Origin: Gaertneriomyces semiglobifer
Lineage: Eukaryota; Chytridiomycota; Chytridiomycetes; Spizellomycetales; Spizellomycetaceae
Length of the DNA stretch: 64,000 bases
NCBI GenBank assembly: GCA_025558075.1
Contig: JAHLKF010000011.1
Span: 1 to 64,000, forward strand
Direction of reading: 5' to 3'
Shown here: in pieces, positions 57,582-64,000 of the stretch
How the letters are laid out: every line of letters starts with the position of its first letter
How positions within the stretch are numbered: position 1 is the stretch's first letter
The notes under the pieces: model-generated
The model's database searches: none
What the model was told of the DNA's origin: nothing
What the model saw: only the letters and a program-made list of their open reading frames with translations
Made by a program: the position numbers and the translations under genes

Positions 57582-58318
57582 GCTGCGTAATCGCAATTAG
57601 TGGAAATAAACATTATAGACGAGGGGAGATCTTGTAGTTTGTTAGAAACGGTGACCAATCAGTCGCAAAGACATATCTCAAAAGGAGTCTGTAAGGGGAA
57701 GGCCAATGGGTTGGGGTGTACTTTTTGACCGGAGATAGGTGAATTTATTCTTTGGGAACGTTTTTTGGTGGCCGGAGGGTGAGAAGTCGGCTGTTGCCTC
57801 TTCTTGATAACCAAGCAGTCAAGTAATAAAGTATACACTACGTAGATGGGGTCGTAAAAGCAAGGTAGTCAACATGGCCGCTTCAGCGGGGAACGCTTCG
57901 GCCGAGAGCCGCCAGTTCAACGGCGCCTTTTGCCCTCTTGGTGATTTCATGGTAACTTACACATCACCTAAAAATTAAAACAGATACCGCCGCCTGAGCT
58001 TCCATCATGAAGTTATAAATGTAGTACGCAGGTCCTCAAATTGCGCAAAGCTGGACAGGTTCATCTAATCGGTGACTATTGTCCCTCAAAATGTCAATGT
58101 GGGCTGTTGCATTATAGCAACACCTCATCTTGACTTGGAATCACTCAATTCAAATGAACTCCTCGTTGGCGGACTCTCTTCAGCTACGACGATGCCTCCT
58201 GAACCTCACGACGATGTGGCCGACGTCTGGAGTGTGCGGTATTTTTGACATTTTTGACGCGAACCTTTCGAACGACAGAGGTTTTGAATTCTGAAAGCCA
58301 CATACGAAAATCCACACA
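57582..58318. other. Intergenic, NME5 3' flank and DCD1 upstream
   Basis: About 740 bp without a recognised gene. Confidence 0.45.
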
Positions 58319-59551
58319 ATGCTCATAGGGATCACAGGCCCATCATGCTCCGGCAAGCACTGTGTGGCCGAATATCTTGTCTCCAGACACAACTTCGTTG
58401 AGCTCGTCATCCAACGCTCTGCCAATGATGGTTTCAAAGCCGACAGATCATCATCATCTTCACTGTCCAGCTCACCGTCTTCCAACGAATACCTGAAACC
58501 TACCCAAGGACCCATTCACTTTCAGACGGTAGATGATGTTCTAGAATTTGTTACAGATACATGGTCTCGTAACTTTGTGCTCATCATAACTCGACCTGCT
58601 GAGTGGTTCGTGTTGAACAAACGACCGTTCGCATTATTGGTGGCGGTTGATGCGCCGGTTGGGTTGCGGTTCCGGAGATGGAGGCGAGATGGACGAGGAG
58701 AGGATCCAGAGAGGTTTATGGACCTGGACGGACGGAGAATGTTTAGCCACGACGACAGTGAGCCCGTCACGACTGTTTGCGAGACTGAGGAGGATATACA
58801 GATTGATGAGGCAGTGTGTGCCCTCTCAAGGACTACCATTAGCACGGTGACGACGCTTACCACCACTACCACGATGAATGGGTCTACTGTGTCTGCGTCA
58901 ACCGCTTCGACAAACCTTTACGGTCTCATGAAATCGGCCCAAGTGCATGTTACGAACAGTGACGACTCCCTGAGCGCACTCTACTCAACGTTGGACTCGC
59001 TTGAGCTAACCAACATCGAAAGATTGCGACCGTCATGGGATGCCTATTTCATGGAGCTCTGCGATCTTGCGGCTAAACGAAGTAATTGCATGAAACGGCG
59101 AGTGGGATGCATACTGGTAAAGGACCGCCGGGTAATTTCGACAGGTTATAATGGTACGCCAAGAGGGGTACCGAATTGCAGTGAGGGTGGATGCCCGAGA
59201 TGTAATTCCAACTCTCGATGCGGTACGGGGTTAGATGTTTGTTTATGCTTGCATGCTGAGGAGAATGCTCTCCTGGAAGCCGGCCGTGAAAGGGTTGATT
59301 CGGGTGAAGTGATCTTATACTGTAATACTTGTCCGGTGAGTACTTGCCGTGAGGGTATCAGAAGGTACTCGACTCAGCGACTCATGATGGCTTTTCGACA
59401 GTGTTTGGGATGCGCAAAGAAGATCGTACAAGTCGGAGTAAAGCAAGTGGTCTACTCGCAGGCGTATGGCATGGATGGGATGACGGCGGATCTGTTTAAG
59501 ACGGCCGGTGTAAAGCTACGCCAGTTCTCTCATCTCAACTCAATGGCCTAG
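58319..59551 (+). CDS. DCD1: Deoxycytidylate (dCMP) deaminase, fungal DCD1 type with N-terminal P-loop
   Basis: Exons 58319-59335 and 59402-59551 give 388 residues. It deaminates dCMP to dUMP, feeding dTTP synthesis. The N-terminal half starts with a P-loop (GITGPSCSGKHCVAEYL) of the nucleoside-kinase-like domain found in fungal DCD1. The deaminase half has RPSWDAYFMELCDLAAKRSN, CMKRRVGCILVKDRRVISTG, YNGTPRGVPNC, and the zinc motif CLHAEENALLEAGR. The second zinc motif is NTCPCLGCAKKIVQVG, formed only after removal of an in-frame 66-bp intron (59336-59401). The unspliced frame is also open, 22 codons longer, and would lose the first cysteine of PCxxC. Confidence 0.94.
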   Translation: MLIGITGPSCSGKHCVAEYLVSRHNFVELVIQRSANDGFKADRSSSSSLSSSPSSNEYLKPTQGPIHFQTVDDVLEFVTDTWSRNFVLIITRPAEWFVLNKRPFALLVAVDAPVGLRFRRWRRDGRGEDPERFMDLDGRRMFSHDDSEPVTTVCETEEDIQIDEAVCALSRTTISTVTTLTTTTTMNGSTVSASTASTNLYGLMKSAQVHVTNSDDSLSALYSTLDSLELTNIERLRPSWDAYFMELCDLAAKRSNCMKRRVGCILVKDRRVISTGYNGTPRGVPNCSEGGCPRCNSNSRCGTGLDVCLCLHAEENALLEAGRERVDSGEVILYCNTCPVSTCREGIRRYSTQRLMMAFRQCLGCAKKIVQVGVKQVVYSQAYGMDGMTADLFKTAGVKLRQFSHLNSMA

Positions 59552-59835
59552 CAATTACTATAGCCCGACTCGTCACTCGCATAGGACGTAATACTCAACA
59601 GGTAGTCTTTAGTAGGCGGGTCAGGTGTATATTGACATGATAAGATAGAATCATTGGAGTATTTACAATGGCCATGTGATGTTACAGCACTCTCTACGAT
59701 TAGTTTCCGACCAGATACCTCCAGCAACAGATGCAACAAGATCGAGAAGGTATCGCCATCTATGATGACCCAACGCAACAAGTCCTCCAACGTATCTCAA
59801 GAGAGTATACGGAGGGCTGGCCGACGTTTCTCGTT
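59552..59835. other. Intergenic, convergent DCD1 / BOLA3 3' flanks
   Basis: Under 300 bp; nothing further seen. Confidence 0.4.
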
Positions 59836-60263
59836 TTAAGCAGCTTCAGTCTTGATTTGAATCCCATGCATCCCCTTGATATCATCCTTCAGCAACTCGG
59901 TTACCATTCTGTGCTGCTTGACCAATGATTGTCCCCGAAACAACGGCGACGCAATCTGGACCGCATACATGGAGCCACACCCGCCTGTTGACGGTGGCAA
60001 CTGTATCAATGGCTGCTCAAGTAAGGTAACACAATCACTAGCTACGTACCGCTTATGTCGGCCACTCTCAACTTGGTCGCTTGCAATTGGTTTGCGAGCT
60101 TCTCGTGAATAGTTCTTTCGCCTTCCGTGTAGTCCGGCTGTAATGGCGCTAGTGTCGACTCCGGACTGTGCGCAGGTTGCGAAGAGTAACTGCGAATGGA
60201 CGAGAACGAGGGGCGCACGATGCGAGCTGAAACCAGCGATTGAAGTGGACGGAAGAGCGACAT
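59836..60263 (-). CDS. BOLA3: BolA-like protein 3 (mitochondrial Fe-S cluster factor)
   Basis: Exons 60263-60050 and 59984-59836 give 120 residues. The BolA domain reads GERTIHEKLANQLQATKLRV, ADISGGCGSMYAVQIAS (completed by splicing to the second of two AG acceptors), SLVKQHRMVTELLKDDIKGM and HGIQIKT. The invariant GGCGSMY and HxLR/IK-type end are those of BOLA3, which works with GLRX5/NFU1 in delivering 4Fe-4S clusters to mitochondrial enzymes. The N-terminus (FRPLQSLVSARIVRPSFSSI then RSYSS) is a matrix presequence. It starts 146 bp from ALG2 on the opposite strand, a shared promoter. Confidence 0.95.
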
Positions 60264-60409
60264 TATATCTATAGTTCCAGTTATGCAAGTGTTCGCCGGA
60301 GAGTTGTCCCTGCCAGGAAAAAAGTTGGTCACTCAGCTGGCGCGTAAGTTGCAAGATGCAAAAGCGATGGCAGCTTCATCAGTGAGCCCAACAGAACCAG
60401 CGTCGTCCG
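60264..60409. promoter_or_regulatory. 146-bp divergent promoter, BOLA3 / ALG2
   Basis: The two start codons at 60263 (minus) and 60410 (plus) leave only 146 bp. No TATA box is evident. Confidence 0.5.
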
Positions 60410-62083
60410 ATGGATTCACTTCGCATCGCCTTTATTCATCCGGATCTGGGTATTGGTGGGTAACGGCAGGAGCGTTTGGTTAGTGCCCTTTGCCGTCAAC
60501 TAACGTCAAGTGCTGCCGTAGGTGGAGCTGAACGTCTCGTCGTCGATGCAGCGGTGGGACTGCAGAACTTGGGCCATGCCATAGATATCTACACATCTCA
60601 CCATGACAGATCACATTGCTTTGAAGAGACACGAGACGGGACGCTAAATGTGATAGTGGCGGGCGATTGGCTACCACGACACATTGCAGGAAAAGGACAT
60701 ATAGTGTTCGCAATTTTGCGGAACTTGCTCGTATGTTTGGGGTTACTATTGACGAAGCGAGGTCAATATGATGTTCTTTTTGTGGATCAGCTGAGCGTTG
60801 GGGTGCCTCTTCTTCGCTTGACGGGCGCGAAGGTCCGACAAGTTCCACACGTCCTCTAATGTGTCAGATGGAGCACAAGGTCTGAAAATGCTTCTCTAGG
60901 TCTTGTTCTACTGTCATTTCCCGGATAAGCTGTTAACACAGCGCAAGAGTTTTCTGAAGAAGCTATACCGTTTACCCATTGATTATATTGAAGAGCTCAC
61001 CACTAGTAAGTTTGACTGCACCCAAAGACCATGGACGAGGTGTCATTCAATAACCGCAATGGCCAGATATGTCGGACGAGGTAGTTGTCAATAGCGAGTT
61101 CACTGCCAGTATCTTCGCACAATCCTTCAAAACAATAAGGAGAAAGCCGCAAGTCGTTTACCCAGGAATTCAGCTGGAGACATATGACGCTGAAGTGAAT
61201 CTTAACGATCCATCAGTGGCGCCTCTTGTAAAGTTTGTGTTTTTGATGTTTTCAAGGCTGTCATGCTGTTTTAATGACCGAGTGCTGTTAGTGGTCGGAA
61301 AATGCTGCTCTCCATCAATCGGTTTGAGAGAAAGAAGAACGTGGAACTTGCGGTGGAAACGTTTGCACGCTTGAAGCCTCTGATTCCTGAGACATTTCCA
61401 CAACTGCTCCTTGTGGTGGCAGGTATATCTGACCCTTTCCGATGTTCTTCACACCTATGAATCTTTTGATAACACGCGATGTTTAACTAGGCGGATATGA
61501 TATCCGAGTACAAGAAAATGTCGAGCATCTAAAAGAGCTGCAGCGACGAGCAACTTCACTGGGGCTCGTGCACGACACTTTCGATCCCGAAGGTCCATTC
61601 ACGGTATCGCCCGCTGTTCAGGTTCTGTTCTTGCCATCCTTCACTTCCGCTCAACGAACGTACCTTTTATCGCATTCTGTCGCTCTCTTGTATACGCCGT
61701 CCCATGAGCACTTCGGCATTGTACCTGTTGAAGCCATGTATGCTCGTTTACCAGTCATCGCGACTAATACAGGAGGACCTACCGAAACCGTTCTGGATGG
61801 TGTTACAGGGTTTCTGAGAAACCCTCAACCAGACGAATTTGCTGGTGCGGTGCAGCAGTTGTTATCGGGCAAGGTGGATGTCCGTGTAATGGGTGCCAAG
61901 GGGCGCGAGCGTGTGAAGGATATGTTTTCGGATAAGGCATTCATCAGCAACTTAGACGTGCTACTCAAGAGGTTGGCCGCAGAGTCTCGCCCGAATCTAG
62001 ACTTGCTTGTGAACATTATCATATATGTGACACCCCTCCTTGCGGTGTTCTTAGGCATTTATTGGCTCAGCGGGCCATATTAG
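60410..62083 (+). CDS. ALG2: Alpha-1,3/1,6-mannosyltransferase ALG2
   Basis: Six exons (60410-60455, 60522-60832, 60900-61005, 61067-61238, 61292-61422, 61491-62083) give 452 residues. ALG2 adds the second and third mannoses to Man1GlcNAc2-PP-dolichol on the cytosolic face of the ER. GT4 landmarks: [20 protein letters not shown] (joined by splicing), VLFYCHFPDKLLTQR, NSEFTASIF, LLSINRFERKKNVELAVETF, GGYDIRVQENVEHLKEL, HFGIVPVEAMYARLPVIATN (E-x7-E region), then TGGPTETV. The last about 30 residues form a hydrophobic tail (LVNIIIYVTPLLAVFLGIYW). The exon 4/5 border (GT|GTTTTT) is a weak donor chosen by phase and a 53-bp intron; it could shift slightly. Confidence 0.95.
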
Positions 62084-62140
62084 ATGTGGAGAGCTATGTA
62101 CATGTGGATCTTAACCTACTAGTAACTAACACCCAGGGGT

Positions 62141-63924
62141 TCAAAACCTTGTTAGGCTGACTGGAGGGCTTTTTGAAATGATTCTCGTATTCCGGCAAAG
62201 AACTGCAGTGTGTGATTTCGTGTTAATAAAATGGAGTACGCCTCGCAATGTTATTGGGACTCTGCAACCGACCTTGCCATGACTCTCGTCCTCCAGACTG
62301 CTGGCGGCCTTCATCATCGTTCGCATAGTAGTAGCAATCTGTGTCATCTTTTGATCTTGTTTCTGCGCTTTCGCTGTCCAAAAGTTGCGCAGGAGCTCAA
62401 CCAATGCAAGATGGGTGGTGTGTATTTGGGCGCTAACTTTGATGTCCGTTGAAACGGCAAGGCTGAGCTTACGCTTCTTTACAGTAGCAGATACATTTTC
62501 GAGGACTTTTCCACTGTGGTGACGGTCAATGGGTGCCTGCAATGTGGACAATTGATGTAAATGTGAACTCAACCCCACCGCAGAACTGAGTAAAGGGTAC
62601 CTACATTTGGCAAATTGAGTTGCCACTGCAATACACGGTCATTAAAGCTTTCAACCATTGACTGGGCATCCTGCACGGCGATATTCGTATCTGAAACGGA
62701 GGCCTGTGAGAAATATCCACTCGAGTCGCGAATTTCTAGCGGTCGGCGTGCGGGTGGTGGTTTGATTACTAAATCCTCAAGCTCAGTAGCATCACGATAT
62801 ACGTCGTCTGCTTGTGGCCGCTTCGTCGACTTGGCTATGGGGCGTTTGTTCGCGTTCAACACTCCTTCGGAAACGCGATTGAACTGGCGGATAAGCGGTA
62901 AGGCAGCCTTGACACCACCAGGTCTCATTGTAGGATCAGGTGTGTTCCCTGTGTGCCCATGATCCTCTATCTGTGCTTGAAGATCCAACAGATAATTGTT
63001 ACTCTCGTACAGCGCTGTCTTAGGGTTCAACACGTAGTCATCATCGTCTTCATCCTCGTACTTGGAGAAAAACTCGTCGGCTGCCTTTGCGTCCGGAAGC
63101 GACTTTCTATTATAGTATTTCGATTCTAAAAACATCCGTAGAAAGGTTTCTTTGGAAACCTTACCGGTGGACACGGTGGCTTCGTATGCCTTGCGGACTG
63201 GGGGAAACTGACTGAGGATAGATGCCACAATGTCGTCATTGAAAACGAACTTAACATCGCTTCCCTCGCCTTCTGCCGGGCGTACGTTCACTACAGTGCC
63301 CTGTTGACCCCTTTTCTGACTCCTTTGCCATTTTTGGTACTCCAACATGTGCTGTCTCTGTGACCAAAAGTCTTCTTCGGACAACGGGCCATTGATGACC
63401 AGGGTGGTATGTAATTGCCTCAGTTCCGCATTCTCGTTCAAAACAGCTATTCGAACCTGCATATCTGCGCTGAGACTGGGAATCTTTGCGACGCTTCGTG
63501 CTACTGGCGTTGACGATCTCGATCCGGGCTCCGACCCTGCAGCCGCCGCCGCTACTCGTCGAGCGACGGCTGCCGAGATGGCCTCCACGATTGTTCGCCG
63601 ATTCTCCAACTCATCTGGTGCAAGGAACGTGATATTGTGATTTACTTCGGGCTGGCCGGGACCCGCGGGGAATGTGGTGATTTTCAGAATGACTTTATCG
63701 GATCCTTTGTTCTGAGCCTGCCCTAAGCAATAACCAGTTACCATCTTAACCTAGCACGAATAGGCAGGCTATGATTTACCTTTGACTGCTTCAAATGGGA
63801 TTTCCACGGACGCCGTACGGTCAGCAGGAATCCATGTCACACCTTTCGTGGTGAGGGTGAGCTTGCCAGCCTTTTTTCTGTAGGAGACATCGCACACGAA
63901 GTCTCGTCCCCCCTTCCCACTCAT
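62141..63924 (-). CDS. TFB1: TFIIH core subunit p62/TFB1
   Basis: Exons 63924-63780, 63722-62605 and 62536-62141 give 552 residues. The N-terminal PH domain of TFB1 (binds activators and XPC) reads DFVCDVSYRKKAGKLTLTTK, GVTWIPADRT, then QAQNKGSDKVILKITTFPAG and HNITFLA. BSD-type repeats follow (SEEDFWSQRQHMLEYQKW; VSKETFLRMFLESKYYNRKS with the preceding VFNDDIVASILSQFPPVRKA). The C-terminal helix VELLRNFWTAKAQKQDQK is also present. TFIIH acts in promoter opening and nucleotide-excision repair. The final about 40 residues after ESHGK do not look like the family and may be a read-through of a last intron; the true C-terminus is uncertain. It is convergent with ALG2, 57 bp apart. Confidence 0.92.
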
Positions 63925-64000
63925 CTTCGCTCTTCAATGTTGATTTTTCTATCTTGTCGGCCTTCTAAATGACGGGCACACGGCTCGCGATTTACACGGC

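Noticed and set aside
59336..59401. Loss of a zinc-binding cysteine in dCMP deaminase
   Set aside because: Artefact of reading through an in-frame intron; splicing restores PCxxC.

Overview
The window is nuclear DNA from a filamentous or zoosporic fungus. It has spliceosomal introns of about 60-95 bp, canonical actin with an intron after codon 7, a chitin synthase, alternative oxidase and a fungal-type dCMP deaminase. Two genes are typical of motile cilia: an NME5-type nucleoside diphosphate kinase with a Dpy-30 motif, and a probable LLC1/CIMIP1-like microtubule inner protein. Together with a WNK-type kinase, which is lost in most Dikarya, these suggest a flagellated, chytrid-like fungus. The organism is inferred; no rRNA is present.

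Layout. 1-4.45 kb: 5' part of an ABCC transporter (minus; second NBD lies off the window). 4.9-6.8 kb: a divergent pair, an FMN-binding general-stress protein and an HSP12-like protein. 7.4-9.5 kb: an unusual pyruvate kinase. 10-13.5 kb: a division-2 chitin synthase with a cytochrome-b5-like region. 13.6-16.4 kb: CBP3-type bc1 assembly chaperone and a two-CCCH zinc-finger protein. 17.9-20.7 kb: a coiled-coil protein whose two ends resemble NELF-A, divergent from the ciliary LLC1-like gene. 22.2-24.6 kb: ribosomal protein uS3 and alternative oxidase. 25.1-28.0 kb: WNK kinase. 28.6-31.9 kb: an acyltransferase fused to a DUF6625-like glycosyltransferase domain. 32.3-37.2 kb: a small spliced gene, tRNA-Leu(CAG), an endopolyphosphatase-like phosphoesterase, a small mitochondrial-type protein and PITHD1. 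37.7-39.5 kb: secreted aspartic protease. 41.6-45.3 kb: actin and the CAF-1 p60 subunit. 46.4-50.9 kb: a giant alanine-rich repeat protein resembling LEA/11-mer proteins. 51.4-57.6 kb: AKR7 aldo-keto reductase, an unknown DUF6697-like protein, PNO1, NME5. 58.3-63.9 kb: dCMP deaminase, BOLA3, ALG2 and TFIIH p62 (TFB1).

Most genes are unrelated housekeeping functions packed at about one per 2.2 kb, often with short divergent promoters. There is no operon-like logic and no sign of a mobile element, CRISPR array or virus. The most noteworthy items are a putative fungal NELF-A, the acyltransferase-glycosyltransferase fusion, the LEA-like repeat protein, a pyruvate kinase predicted to be K+-independent, and the flagellar genes. 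Exon borders were derived by hand from GT-AG sites, reading-frame phase and family similarity; they have not been checked against RNA.
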